NCBI RefSeq assembly: GCF_000714935.1
Contig: NZ_JMIR01000019.1
Span: forward strand, 1-64,000
DNA from: Tumebacillus flagellatus
GTDB lineage: Bacteria; Bacillota; Bacilli; Tumebacillales; Tumebacillaceae
DNA length: 64,000 nucleotides
Reading direction: 5' to 3'
Numbering within the stretch: the first letter of the stretch is position 1; each line of letters begins with the position of its first letter. The notes beneath the pieces are model-generated. The model had not been told where the DNA came from. It did not search any database and saw nothing but the letters and a program-made list of their open reading frames with translations. Shown piece after piece: positions 54,615 to 63,573 of the stretch. The translations under genes were made by a program, and so were the position numbers.

Positions 54615-56033
54615 TTATTCGCCGAACAACAGCTTGGCGCCGGAGATTCCGGGGCTTGTCATCTCAAACGGGTTGAGGATGACTTCGAGCTCTTCCGGCG
54701 TCAGCACGCCGCGCTCGGTGCAGATGTCGCGCACGGAGCGTCCGGTTTGAATCGCTTCTTTGGCAATCGAAGTCGCGGTCTCGTAACCGACGTGCGGGTT
54801 GATCGCCGTGACGATGCCCACGCTCTGCTCCACGAGGTCGCGGCAGCGGTCGACGTTGGCTTTGAGGCCTTCGACGAGGAATTGGCGGAACACGCTGAGG
54901 GCATTTTGGAGAATGGAAAGAGATTGCAACAGATTGAACACCAGCACCGGCTCCATCACGTTCAATTCCAATTGGCCCGCTTCGGACGCCAAGGAGATGG
55001 TGTGGTCGTTGCCGATGATCTGGAACGCGACTTGGTTGACCACTTCCGCCATAACCGGGTTGACTTTGCCCGGCATGATCGAGGAACCCGGCTGGCGCGG
55101 CGGCAGTTGCAGTTCGTTGAGGCCGGTGCGCGGGCCGGACGCCATCAAGCGCAAGTCGTTGCAGATCTTCGAGAGGTTGACGGCGCAGATTTTCAGCGCG
55201 CCGGACACTTCGGTGTAGGCGTCGGTGTTCTGCGTGGCGTCGACGAGGTGCTCGGCGCGACGCAGGTCCAGACCGGTGATCTCGCGCAGGAACTCCGTGA
55301 CTTTGACGATGTAGCGCGGGTCGGCGTTCAGCCCGGTGCCAACCGCCGTCGCACCCATGTTGATCTCGCGCAAGTTGTCCAACGAGCGTTTCACGCGCTC
55401 CACATCGCGTCCGACGACGCGGGAGTACGCTTCAAACTCCTGCCCCATGCGAATCGGCACCGCGTCTTGCAAGTGCGTGCGTCCCATCTTGATCACTTGG
55501 TCGAATTCGACCGCTTTCAACGCGAACGCTTGGCGCAACAGTTCCAGTTGCTCGATGACGCCCTTGGCGAGATTCAGCGACGCGATGTGAATCGCCGTCG
55601 GGAACACGTCATTGGTGGACTGCGCCATATTGACGTGCGTGTTCGGGGAGCAAAGCAGGTAGTTGCCGCGCTCGCCGCCCAAAAACTCAATCGCGCGGTT
55701 GGCGATGACTTCGTTGGCGTTCATGTTCATCGAAGTCCCGGCGCCGCCCTGAATCGAATCGACGATGAACTGCTCTTGCCACTTGCCTTCGAGAATCTCG
55801 TCGGCCGCTTTGGCGATCGCTTCGCCGATTTCCTTTTTGAGAACGCCGACTTCCATGTTCGCGAGAGCTGCGGCTTTTTTGATGGAAGCCAGCGCTTTGA
55901 CCATCTCCGCATGCGGCGGAATCCCCGTGATCGGGAAGTTTTCCACGGCACGCAGAGTTTGAATGCCATAATAAGCTGCTTTCGGGACTTCCTTGGTCCC
56001 GAGCAGGTCTTTTTCAATTCGTACATCGGTCAT
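54615..56033 (-). CDS. aspA: Aspartate ammonia-lyase
   Basis: The ATG at 56033 behind AAAGGAG gives 472 residues. The fumarase/aspartase superfamily shows QGGAGTSMNMNANEV, THVNMAQSTNDVFPTA and the flexible-loop signature GSSIMPGKVNPVM with the catalytic Ser. It converts aspartate to fumarate and ammonia. It sits between spoIIB and maf, which are adjacent in B. subtilis, so it is probably a lineage insertion. Confidence 0.95.
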   Translation of the reverse strand: MTDVRIEKDLLGTKEVPKAAYYGIQTLRAVENFPITGIPPHAEMVKALASIKKAAALANMEVGVLKKEIGEAIAKAADEILEGKWQEQFIVDSIQGGAGTSMNMNANEVIANRAIEFLGGERGNYLLCSPNTHVNMAQSTNDVFPTAIHIASLNLAKGVIEQLELLRQAFALKAVEFDQVIKMGRTHLQDAVPIRMGQEFEAYSRVVGRDVERVKRSLDNLREINMGATAVGTGLNADPRYIVKVTEFLREITGLDLRRAEHLVDATQNTDAYTEVSGALKICAVNLSKICNDLRLMASGPRTGLNELQLPPRQPGSSIMPGKVNPVMAEVVNQVAFQIIGNDHTISLASEAGQLELNVMEPVLVFNLLQSLSILQNALSVFRQFLVEGLKANVDRCRDLVEQSVGIVTAINPHVGYETATSIAKEAIQTGRSVRDICTERGVLTPEELEVILNPFEMTSPGISGAKLLFGE

Positions 56034-56077
56034 GAGAGGTACATCTCCTTTGAGAACTCGTTCCACTGCATGCCGTT

Positions 56078-56086
56078 ATTGTACCA
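56078..56086 (-). promoter_or_regulatory. Extended minus 10 promoter of aspA
   Basis: On the minus strand TGGTACAAT is a TGn-extended minus 10 element about 45 bases before the start codon. The minus 35 is weak. Confidence 0.5.
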
Positions 56087-56091
56087 TATTT

Positions 56092-56997
56092 TTATTGAAC
56101 ACGAATCAATTGGTTGCCCAAGTCTTCATACTCGACGAAGAAGGCGGTCAGTTTCGCTTGACTCTCCAGCAGGTTCGGAGTGCCGGCGGAAAGCTGGTCG
56201 ACCGCTCCTTGCAGTTGTTTGAAGAGCGCGTCCCACTTGCCGGCTTCCTCGCTCAACCCTGCTTGAAGCAGGAGCGCCCGCGACGCTTTTTGCTGGCCGC
56301 TCAGTTGGGTGAGGTTGGTTTTCAACGCGGCAAGTTTGTCGCTGTCCGGCTTGGCGGACGTCAGCACGTTCATCGCGTCGAGGCCGAGTTTCGCTTCGCT
56401 TTGCAGCTCTTGCACGACGGTGCGGGCATCGGCGTCCTTCAAGTTGGCGATGTAGCCTTGGCGCTCGGAGATCTTGAACTCCTTGGCGTAGAACGTGATC
56501 TTGCGCTTGTTCAACTCCGCTTCAAACGCCGTGTTGGATTTTTTGTCAGGGGCGACGGCGGAAAACAGTTGATAAGGACCCTCGCCGCGCAACGTGGTGA
56601 CGATGCACTGTGCGGCCAAATCCTGCTGCGCTTTCTCGGCTTTGGCTTTTTCCGGGAAAGATCCCAACTGCCACACGTACAGGCTTTGCGCGGGCAACTC
56701 CGCCGCTCCCTTGACGGCCGGAGTTCCGGAAGTTTGACCGGGAATTGCCGGGATGGTGGTGACGGTCGGCTCGGCGGCTTGGTCCTTGAAGAGCACCAAC
56801 AGCAGCACGCCGAGCACCACGCCGGTCACGACCGCAAGCAAGGCGGGCAACAGGTACGAGAATCGCTTCGCATCGCCATCGTTTGGGCGGCGGAAGGAAA
56901 ACGCGTTGCGCGGCTTGAGGTCGAGCAGGTGACGCGAGTTATGTTGGCGATCTGACATCTGACGGTTCGACGCGGTGTTCAAGGTGGGCTGGTCCAT
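56092..56997 (-). CDS. spoIIB: SPOR-domain protein, SpoIIB-like
   Basis: The 301-residue protein has a cytoplasmic N-terminus, one membrane helix (about 47-70), a SPOR-type domain (about 104-175, LYVWQLGSFPEKAKAEKAQ) that would bind denuded septal glycan, and a helical C-terminal part. B. subtilis SpoIIB has this layout and lies next to maf near comC; here maf follows after aspA and pilus genes precede. Sequence identity cannot be judged, so the name rests on domain plan and position. Confidence 0.72.
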   Translation of the reverse strand: MDQPTLNTASNRQMSDRQHNSRHLLDLKPRNAFSFRRPNDGDAKRFSYLLPALLAVVTGVVLGVLLLVLFKDQAAEPTVTTIPAIPGQTSGTPAVKGAAELPAQSLYVWQLGSFPEKAKAEKAQQDLAAQCIVTTLRGEGPYQLFSAVAPDKKSNTAFEAELNKRKITFYAKEFKISERQGYIANLKDADARTVVQELQSEAKLGLDAMNVLTSAKPDSDKLAALKTNLTQLSGQQKASRALLLQAGLSEEAGKWDALFKQLQGAVDQLSAGTPNLLESQAKLTAFFVEYEDLGNQLIRVQ

Positions 56998-57086
56998 GTC
57001 CTCATCGACTCCTTCGTTTCTCTTAACTCCAATACTAGACTCTATGAGCGGAGTTGGAAGTCTATGACCGGAAAAAAAGAAAAAAA

Positions 57087-57118
57087 ACGACCGCTTGGTG
57101 TGTAACCAAACGGTCGTG
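57087..57118 (-). terminator. Terminator of the 3D-domain protein gene
   Basis: The arms ACGACCG.TTGGT and ACCAA.CGGTCGT are followed on the minus strand by a tract of T. Confidence 0.88.
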
Positions 57119-57150
57119 TTGTTCGTCTAACAGGTATCTAGAGAGTTCGA

Positions 57151-58131
57151 TTAGTTCAGGATGTACACTTGCACGGTCCGTCGACCGAATTGCAATGCTT
57201 GTGCTTCGCTGTCGAAGTGCAGATCGATTCGGTTCCCCTTGATCGCTCCGCCCACATCGCTTGCAACCCCGTATCCGTACCCCTCTATGTAGAGTCTCGT
57301 ACCCAACGGAATTACACTCGGGTCCACTGCGACGGTTCCCTGTCCTGCCGCGCCGCCGGTTGCGGTGCGCGACCCCGGCATGGAATACGCCGAAGCGGCC
57401 ATGGTCATAGATTTCTGGGCTTCTAAATTCTCACCGCTGCGGCTTGCAACGATGATCGGCCGCTGTTTCGTGCCATACGCGATAACTTGATTGACCGGTT
57501 CAGCGGTCGTCGTGCGATCTTCCTTGCGGTCCACAGCTTTGCCGTTTTCATAGAAAACGGTCGTTTTGACTTGGACCTTCCCTTCCACACCGGGCGTCAG
57601 CACCTTCTCTGTGCCGGTATACTCGTTGGCATCCGGCTGGCGTTCGGTCTGAAAAGGTATTGCTTCTTCTGCAACTTGGACATCTTGCGTGCGACGGGTA
57701 ATCGCGATCGTAAGCCCTGATTGTATGGAAGCTGTTGCATCTACACTGAGTTTATCGGCGTCCGTTACTTGGATCTGAAGTTCCTTGAGCACATCGGCGA
57801 CGGTGTCGCTCAACGTGTTGACGGAGACTGGGTCGTGGGTGCCATCTTGTATGACGATTGATTTCGCGTGTTTTACTTTGATTTGGGTGCCGTCAGTAAG
57901 TTCCTTCGTCACTGTAGGTTGCACCAGATCATCTTTCCCTACCTGTACGCCTTGTTTCTTCAGCAGATCGGCAACCGTCCCGAACTCGAACCCTTTGACG
58001 AGTTGGGATTTGCCGTCGACTTCTATGGAGATCGACTTGTAGGCCGTGGCGGCCGTGGCCGAACCTCCCAGAAGCAACGCAACTGCTGCGGCAGACAGGC
58101 AATAGATCGACTTTCGGTTGACCTTGCGCAC
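57151..58131 (-). CDS. yabE: YabE-like cell-wall protein with DUF348, G5 and 3D domains
   Basis: The 326-residue product has a membrane anchor or signal (about 10-31), two DUF348 ubiquitin-like domains (about 33-85 and 90-145), a G5 domain (about 150-225) and a C-terminal 3D domain (about 240-326) with DVGGAIKGNRIDLHF. The 3D domain is a lytic-transglycosylase-like fold seen in Rpf and YabE proteins that remodel peptidoglycan. The start is GTG behind GAGGTGG. B. subtilis yabE lies elsewhere, so orthology is not certain. Confidence 0.88.
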   Translation of the reverse strand: MRKVNRKSIYCLSAAAVALLLGGSATAATAYKSISIEVDGKSQLVKGFEFGTVADLLKKQGVQVGKDDLVQPTVTKELTDGTQIKVKHAKSIVIQDGTHDPVSVNTLSDTVADVLKELQIQVTDADKLSVDATASIQSGLTIAITRRTQDVQVAEEAIPFQTERQPDANEYTGTEKVLTPGVEGKVQVKTTVFYENGKAVDRKEDRTTTAEPVNQVIAYGTKQRPIIVASRSGENLEAQKSMTMAASAYSMPGSRTATGGAAGQGTVAVDPSVIPLGTRLYIEGYGYGVASDVGGAIKGNRIDLHFDSEAQALQFGRRTVQVYILN

Positions 58132-58172
58132 TCAACCACCTCTTTTCACTTTTTGCAGTTCCTATGACCTAG

Positions 58173-58248
58173 GAAAAAAGACCCCCATTACCTGTTGGAC
58201 AAATGCTGGAATCAGTATAACCCGACTTTTCCATCTTGGCAATGGGGG
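58173..58248 (-). terminator. Long-stem terminator of the pil operon with a promoter inside its loop
   Basis: On the minus strand CCCCCATTGCC pairs with GGTAATGGGGG (11 pairs with one G-U wobble), followed by TCTTTTTT. The wobble works only in the minus-strand RNA, which shows direction. The 45-base loop contains the promoter of the next gene. Confidence 0.75.
58214..58242 (-). promoter_or_regulatory. Promoter of the YabE-like gene, nested in the terminator
   Basis: On the minus strand TTGCCA (58242-58237) and TATACT (58219-58214) have a 17-base spacer. The minus 35 is part of the terminator 5' arm. RNA starting near 58207 lacks that arm and so escapes the terminator. Confidence 0.7.
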
Positions 58249-58268
58249 AAATTACCGTTGTCAGAAAA

Positions 58269-59573
58269 TTACCGCGACTCGACAGGATTCGTCCGCCATG
58301 TCGGGTCGTAGGTTTTCATGGGTCCCGGAGCAGGCAAAACGTCGATTGCGTTCGGTGCAAAGTAGAGCGTGAAGTCGATGTCAAGCGTCACCACCGTCTT
58401 AAACACGTGGTTGCTTTGGATCGTATAGTCCGGTTGGTTGACGAGAATCAGCGGCGGCGGAATGTTCGCCGGGGGTTGCGGCGTCTCGTTTTGACCACCT
58501 TGCACATCGGACGTCTGTGCGTCCGCCGTGGAAGATATCAACCCGAGCACTTCGCGGATGTTGGCGTTGGTGCCGGGGATGAACACTTGCGCAAACTCTT
58601 GGTCAAAAACGGAATCGGCCTGTTTCTTCCCTGCCGTTCCGGCACTGTAGCGGTTGAACCCCTGTTGGATTCGCAGGTTTGCCACGTCCTTCTCATGCTG
58701 AGTCGTCAAGGTCGGAACGGTGGCGCGGATCGTCTCTTGGTAGCGGTTAAAATCGGTTTGCGTAAAAATCGGCGTGAGATCGTTCAACAATTTGTCGTTG
58801 AGAAACTCCGGCGTCAGGTGTTTGCGAATCTCGGCCGGGGTGAGGTTTGCGACGGCGAGTTGGTTTTGCAAGCGTTGCACGGTCGAAACCGTGTTTGCTG
58901 TGCTCCCCGTTCCCGTCGTGACCGCTGAAAAAGTCGCGGAAGAGCCGGAAACTCCGGAAGTCCCGGCTGCGGGCACGGTCGTGTTTCCCGTTCCGGTCGA
59001 CGTCGGGGTAATGTCCTGTTTCTCTGCTTTGAGCGTCCAGGCGTTGTACGTGACCAGACGGCTCATCGTCGAAAATTTTTCGAGAAACGTTCGGACTTGT
59101 TTGTAGTCGCCGGTTAACGACAACTTCCCGCTGAACGTCTGCATCGGCAGAGCGGCGCTGCCCGGTTTGGCGTTCGTTTTCACCGAGGGCTTGGCGTTCG
59201 ACCCGGCCGAAGCGTTCGGCGCTTGCGCACCCGCCAGCCCAGAGGACTTCGAGTCCAAAAACGCAATCGACACCACGTTCACTCCTGACGCTGCCGCACC
59301 CGCGTGCAGCTCTTGCAAAAAACGCTCCTGCTCCAGCTGCGCTGGCACCAGCAGGGCCAGTGCGTTTTTTTGCGCGTCGGTGACAGTCGAGGGCTTCGGG
59401 GTGGAAAGCAGGTTCGCTTGTTGCGCTTGGGCGGTCGAGAGTTGTTTCTGCAAACTCTCAACCCAGAACACTTTCGGTATGAAAACAAAATATGCAAGCA
59501 AAGAACCGACAAGAACCAACAAAACAACGCAGAGGATGACCCACTGTCGCAGTTTCCACTGTTTGACGTTCAT
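58269..59573 (-). CDS. pilO: PilO-like pilus assembly protein
   Basis: The 434-residue product has a short cytoplasmic N-terminus, one membrane helix (about 11-32), a coiled-coil start (SLQKQLSTAQAQQ) and a PilO-like fold with long Ser/Thr/Gly/Ala-rich inserts (about 118-140 and 195-230). It is last in pilM-pilN-pilO. It is twice the length of Gram-negative PilO. AGAGGAGG precedes the start. Confidence 0.8.
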   Translation of the reverse strand: MNVKQWKLRQWVILCVVLLVLVGSLLAYFVFIPKVFWVESLQKQLSTAQAQQANLLSTPKPSTVTDAQKNALALLVPAQLEQERFLQELHAGAAASGVNVVSIAFLDSKSSGLAGAQAPNASAGSNAKPSVKTNAKPGSAALPMQTFSGKLSLTGDYKQVRTFLEKFSTMSRLVTYNAWTLKAEKQDITPTSTGTGNTTVPAAGTSGVSGSSATFSAVTTGTGSTANTVSTVQRLQNQLAVANLTPAEIRKHLTPEFLNDKLLNDLTPIFTQTDFNRYQETIRATVPTLTTQHEKDVANLRIQQGFNRYSAGTAGKKQADSVFDQEFAQVFIPGTNANIREVLGLISSTADAQTSDVQGGQNETPQPPANIPPPLILVNQPDYTIQSNHVFKTVVTLDIDFTLYFAPNAIDVLPAPGPMKTYDPTWRTNPVESR

Positions 59574-59590
59574 ACCGACGGGCCTCCTCT

Positions 59591-60139
59591 CTAGGATTGT
59601 TGCGCCGTCTTGGGCTTCAAAGCGACGGTGAGTTGCGCGGTAAAACTTTTCAAAGCGGGTTCGGACGTTTCTTCTTGGATATTGAGGATCGTGAGGTCGG
59701 ACACCCAGACTTCATGGCGAAGCAAAGCGGCGTACTCCTCGATCTTGGACGCGTCGTCGGTGCGCAGCTTCAAGTCGAGCGACTGCTTTCCGGTGTCGAC
59801 CGTCAACTGTTCCACCTGCATGTGCTCCGAAAGTTTCGCAGAGAGGTCGTCCAACATCTGCCCATAGTCGTTCTGCTCGGCGATCAGTTTGTCCACCGCC
59901 CCGCGCACTTGGTTGTATTTTTGGGTGCGGGAGTCCACGGTGCGCTCGGCGGCGAGAGCGGTGTTGTCCGCTTTGACGCGGTTGAGTTGCGCTTGCAGGT
60001 TGCTCTCCGTCGTCACGAGATGAATGTACCCAACCAGCGTTGACCCCACTCCGCCGAGGAGCAAGACGGCTGCGGCAAGCCAGGCGAGCATGCGGTATTT
60101 TTTGGTAGGGGACTCTTTGGGCAGGAGGTTGATTTCCAC
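59591..60139 (-). CDS. pilN: PilN-like pilus assembly protein
   Basis: The 182-residue product begins MEINLLPKE, the conserved INLLP motif by which PilN binds PilM, followed by one membrane helix (about 18-40), a coiled coil and a ferredoxin-like domain. GTG start one base after the pilM stop, with AAGGAGG inside pilM. Confidence 0.9.
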   Translation of the reverse strand: MEINLLPKESPTKKYRMLAWLAAAVLLLGGVGSTLVGYIHLVTTESNLQAQLNRVKADNTALAAERTVDSRTQKYNQVRGAVDKLIAEQNDYGQMLDDLSAKLSEHMQVEQLTVDTGKQSLDLKLRTDDASKIEEYAALLRHEVWVSDLTILNIQEETSEPALKSFTAQLTVALKPKTAQQS

Positions 60140-60140
60140 G

Positions 60141-61202
60141 TCACTTCACCTCCTTGAGCGCCAAACCGATCGGAATTGCGTATTCGTGCACGATTTCCTT
60201 GAGGTGTTCGATTTCCTCCGTCCATTGCAGCGCATCCAGCGGCATCGTCGTCGTCGCGATGTCGACGAAACGCTCTTGGAGATATCCTTGCAGCACGCCG
60301 GTCTTCGGCAGAACGCCGGAGACGATGATGCCCGTCAACGTGGCGTCGCGGTTGTTCAACGTGTAGCGGTAAAAGTTCATCGAGCGCTCGATCTCGTACC
60401 CGAGGTCGTTGGTAAACGACCGGAAGTCGGTGTTGCGCTCGAAGTATTCGAGGATTTCCAAGACGTGCAGCGGCTTTTGCAACTCCCGGTCGATCCGGTA
60501 TTGCTCCAGTTGCATCGGCACGTTGCGGGTAAACTGCAAGATCTCTCCGTCAAAAATGTGGATGTCCGTCCACTCTTCGGCGATGTCAACAAACATCGTG
60601 GTTTGCCGGGGAATGCTCGGGCACAGTTTGCTGCACGTCCGCGAGAGCGCCAACGCGCGGATGTCCACGCCGGCGGGCTTCAGTCCGGCTTTTTTGGCAG
60701 CTTCGACAATCGGGTCGATCACGGAGCGAGAAGACGCGATCAACGCCACGTTGGCGAGCGGTTTGTTGTCTCCCGCTTTCTCCGTCGAAAGCTCGTCGAC
60801 CGGGACTTGCGGCGTTGCGCGGCCTGTTTTAACCACGTCGTACACCGGGTCTTCAAACGGCAGGTGGATGGAGTTTTGCAACTCAAAGTCGATCACTTTG
60901 CGCAGTTGCGGCTCCGGCACGTCCGGCAGTTGCAACTGCCGGATCACGACATATTGGCTGGGCACGACGAGATGCGCTTTGTTGCTGCGGATGTTGTGTT
61001 GGCGCATCGTCTCCCGGATCACGTTCGCCAGAGTTTCCACTTGGACGATTTTGCCTTCGGAAGACATGACGCCCAGGGGAATCGAAGCTTGCACGATGCG
61101 TTGCAGGGTGTAAGTACCGGATTTTTTTCGAAGCTCGGCGATCAAGACGCGGTATTCGTTGATCTCGATGCCGAGTGTGGTTTCGGAGATGATGCTGAGC
61201 AT
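60141..61202 (-). CDS. pilM: PilM-like actin-fold pilus assembly ATPase
   Basis: The 353-residue cytoplasmic protein has the actin-like fold of PilM (LGIEINEYRVLIAEL near the start, HLVVPSQYVVIRQLQLP, TMFVDIAEEWTDIHIF as the phosphate motif). It links the cytoplasmic motor to PilN/PilO. GAGAGGGAG precedes the start. Confidence 0.9.
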   Translation of the reverse strand: MLSIISETTLGIEINEYRVLIAELRKKSGTYTLQRIVQASIPLGVMSSEGKIVQVETLANVIRETMRQHNIRSNKAHLVVPSQYVVIRQLQLPDVPEPQLRKVIDFELQNSIHLPFEDPVYDVVKTGRATPQVPVDELSTEKAGDNKPLANVALIASSRSVIDPIVEAAKKAGLKPAGVDIRALALSRTCSKLCPSIPRQTTMFVDIAEEWTDIHIFDGEILQFTRNVPMQLEQYRIDRELQKPLHVLEILEYFERNTDFRSFTNDLGYEIERSMNFYRYTLNNRDATLTGIIVSGVLPKTGVLQGYLQERFVDIATTTMPLDALQWTEEIEHLKEIVHEYAIPIGLALKEVK

Positions 61203-61251
61203 GGGACTCCCTCTCTCTTCTCAAAAAACTGCGCTGTCCATCAGTGGCGGG

Positions 61252-62607
61252 TCAGCGTCCGTCTTGGTCATACAGCGCGGCTTGCGCTGCCGTCAACGTC
61301 ACATAGAGGCGGTAGTTGGACGGCCAACTCGGTTTCTTGGCGTCGGTGTTCAAGATGCGCTCCGCCGTGATCGCGCCGCTGTGGTTCCAGACGAAGTTGT
61401 CCGGGAGTTTCAGCGTGGACGGACTGCTGCTCGCTGTGTTGTAGACGATGAGATCGCCCTGTGAATCGGTGCTTGGGTTCAATTGCAGCGAACCGTTGAC
61501 GAGGATGATTTTGTCCGCTTTCTCCGCCAGCACGTCCCCGAGCGTTTGGGTGGACGAGAGGAACGTCGAACTGCCGGGGGGTTTTTTCACGGCTTTGGTC
61601 GCGGACGTGACGTTGCCGGAGAAATAGTAGACCGGAACCGCTTGCAGGCTGTTGTAGACTTTGTTGCCCAGTTGGTTGACGTAGGCGTGGAAATCGACGT
61701 TGCGGCTGCAGGAATCCGGCTGTGCGTACGGCCCCATCAACGAGTACTGCAACTCGGATTGGTGGCCGTTGCCTTGAGACCACTCCAATCCGCCCTCCGG
61801 TCGAATCCATCCGTTTATGAGGGTGTAGATGTCAAATTTGTCGTTGTTTTTCGGACGCGCGATCACCAAGGGGGCGTTGTTGTCCAGATAGACGCCGCCG
61901 GAGATGTCCACGCTGTCCGCTTTGTAGGCGTACGGGTCGTTTTTTAACAAGCGGCGGTCGTCTTCGAGCATCGCGTTGCCTAATTGAAGAGAGTCGCCGA
62001 GAACCAGCGCCCGCATCAGATACGTGTTGCTGACCCCGCAAATTTCTTCACCCGGATACGGTCCGGCGTCGGGAAGCGGTTTGATCGGTTCGGGGTCCGG
62101 CGTCGGGGACGGACTCGGGTCGATCGGAGTCGGATCAGGGGTCGGTTCCGGTGTCACGGGCGATTCGGACGCGGTGAGTTGAAAGCGAATCGCGCTCTCC
62201 GGTTTGGCAGGTGAAGAATTCCCGAAGCCCGCTCCGTCGGCGCTCGCCACCAGCGTTTCCACCGTCTGTCCTTGCTCGTCTGTGGAGGTTTCCAAACAGA
62301 CGTTGACCGTGGGGTCGGACGGATTGACCATGCAGTGCGTGCCGGTGTCGCTGCGAAATGTCGCGGTAAATTGATCCGGTTGGTTGTACAGCATATACAC
62401 GGCCAATTCCATGCTTTGCTCGGCGCGGTACTCCGCTTGCACGTTCCGCTCATGCAAAAGCGATTGATTTTGCGAATTGTGCACTGCAAGCGTCACGCCG
62501 CCGAGCATGATCCCGAGAACGGTCACGGCGACAAACACCAGCAACAGCGCCGAACCCTGTTCGTTTTTGAAAACGTTGCCCAACCTCCCTGTCAGACGCA
62601 TCTTCAT
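61252..62607 (-). CDS. PilX-like pilus protein with Pro-rich linker
   Basis: The ATG at 62607 overlaps the preceding stop (ATGA) and gives 451 residues. A PilX-like N-terminus (EQGSALLLVFVAVTVLGIML) has a membrane helix without the FTLxE site. A linker of PxP repeats with Thr, Asp and Ser (about 152-180) separates it from a C-terminal globular domain (about 185-451) of unknown fold. It may be a pilus-tip or secreted-face protein. Much longer than normal PilX. Confidence 0.7.
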   Translation of the reverse strand: MKMRLTGRLGNVFKNEQGSALLLVFVAVTVLGIMLGGVTLAVHNSQNQSLLHERNVQAEYRAEQSMELAVYMLYNQPDQFTATFRSDTGTHCMVNPSDPTVNVCLETSTDEQGQTVETLVASADGAGFGNSSPAKPESAIRFQLTASESPVTPEPTPDPTPIDPSPSPTPDPEPIKPLPDAGPYPGEEICGVSNTYLMRALVLGDSLQLGNAMLEDDRRLLKNDPYAYKADSVDISGGVYLDNNAPLVIARPKNNDKFDIYTLINGWIRPEGGLEWSQGNGHQSELQYSLMGPYAQPDSCSRNVDFHAYVNQLGNKVYNSLQAVPVYYFSGNVTSATKAVKKPPGSSTFLSSTQTLGDVLAEKADKIILVNGSLQLNPSTDSQGDLIVYNTASSSPSTLKLPDNFVWNHSGAITAERILNTDAKKPSWPSNYRLYVTLTAAQAALYDQDGR

Positions 62608-63101
62608 CGCCCCCAATTGAAGCGGGAGACCTTGGTGGTCATCTCCGCTCGATTTGCATCGTTCACATCCCCCACCGTCACCGCAATCGTAAACGAATCC
62701 CCTTCCTGCTCCACTTGAAACGTTCCGTGTTTCGTCAACGACAACGTCGTCTCCGTCCCGTTTCGCGAGGTCGTGTACAAAATCTCCGTTCCCGCCTGTT
62801 CATAGGCAACGTCGATTCCCTCCTGCGTTTCGTCGTTGGAGCGAGCCGTGTGCAGATGGAATTTGTGATCCGCCGCTGCTTGCCATCGGTCGGTCGACGC
62901 GCTGCGCCGGAGGTCTTGCGCCAACTGGTTCATGATCTGCGAAGCTTGCTCTTGGTTCAAGGAGCCTTGCGTCGTGTCGCGAAAACTGCTCATCGTGCTG
63001 ATCGAAAACGCCACCACTCCGCCAAACACCACACCCATCAAGGCAATCACCATCAATAGCTCCATCAACGTCACGCCGCGCTCGTCGTCTCGAAGCATCA
63101 T
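62604..63101 (-). CDS. Prepilin-type minor pilin (PilW-like)
   Basis: The 165-residue product has the class III signal RG|VTLMELLMVIALMG with Glu5 and a hydrophobic helix, then a small globular domain. It needs the prepilin peptidase. It overlaps the previous gene by four bases. Confidence 0.82.
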   Translation of the reverse strand: MMLRDDERGVTLMELLMVIALMGVVFGGVVAFSISTMSSFRDTTQGSLNQEQASQIMNQLAQDLRRSASTDRWQAAADHKFHLHTARSNDETQEGIDVAYEQAGTEILYTTSRNGTETTLSLTKHGTFQVEQEGDSFTIAVTVGDVNDANRAEMTTKVSRFNWGR

Positions 63102-63535
63102 GGCGTCACCCCTGCCGCTTTCTGACGGACGGTCGTGGCAAGCGTCGTCAACGCTTTGCGAGCGCCGCCCGCCTGCTCCAAATCCGGGCCTTTGATTTCC
63201 ACAGTGACGTCGACCAGTGCATGGGTCACCGGGACATCCGGTGTTCCAAAGTCATGGCGTTGAAGCGTAACGGTCGCTTGCAAGCCGTCAACATTCGGGT
63301 CGAGCGTGACGACGTGCGGGTCGTCCGGGTACGTGAATCCGTTGACTTCGAGAACTGCTTTTTGTTCCTGCACCGTTTGTTCGGCGAGCAGAACGGCTTG
63401 GTTTTTGAGTTGGTCTTCCTTATACCACCGATAGACGGTCGTGCCAATGCTCGTCAACGGAAGCGCGACGATCGTCAGCACGACGACGGCGATCAGCAGT
63501 TCCAACAGCGTCAAGCCTTGCTCGTTTTTTAGCAT
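63098..63535 (-). CDS. Prepilin-type minor pilin (PilV-like)
   Basis: The ATG at 63535 with GAGGAGG eight bases upstream gives 145 residues. The site QG|LTLLELLIAVVVLTIV identifies a class III prepilin. The C-terminal half is beta-rich. It lies 38 bases after the prepilin peptidase gene. Confidence 0.8.
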   Translation of the reverse strand: MLKNEQGLTLLELLIAVVVLTIVALPLTSIGTTVYRWYKEDQLKNQAVLLAEQTVQEQKAVLEVNGFTYPDDPHVVTLDPNVDGLQATVTLQRHDFGTPDVPVTHALVDVTVEIKGPDLEQAGGARKALTTLATTVRQKAAGVTP

Positions 63536-63573
63536 TCGCACCACCTCCTCATCGGTTATCTGAAGAGTTTCTT

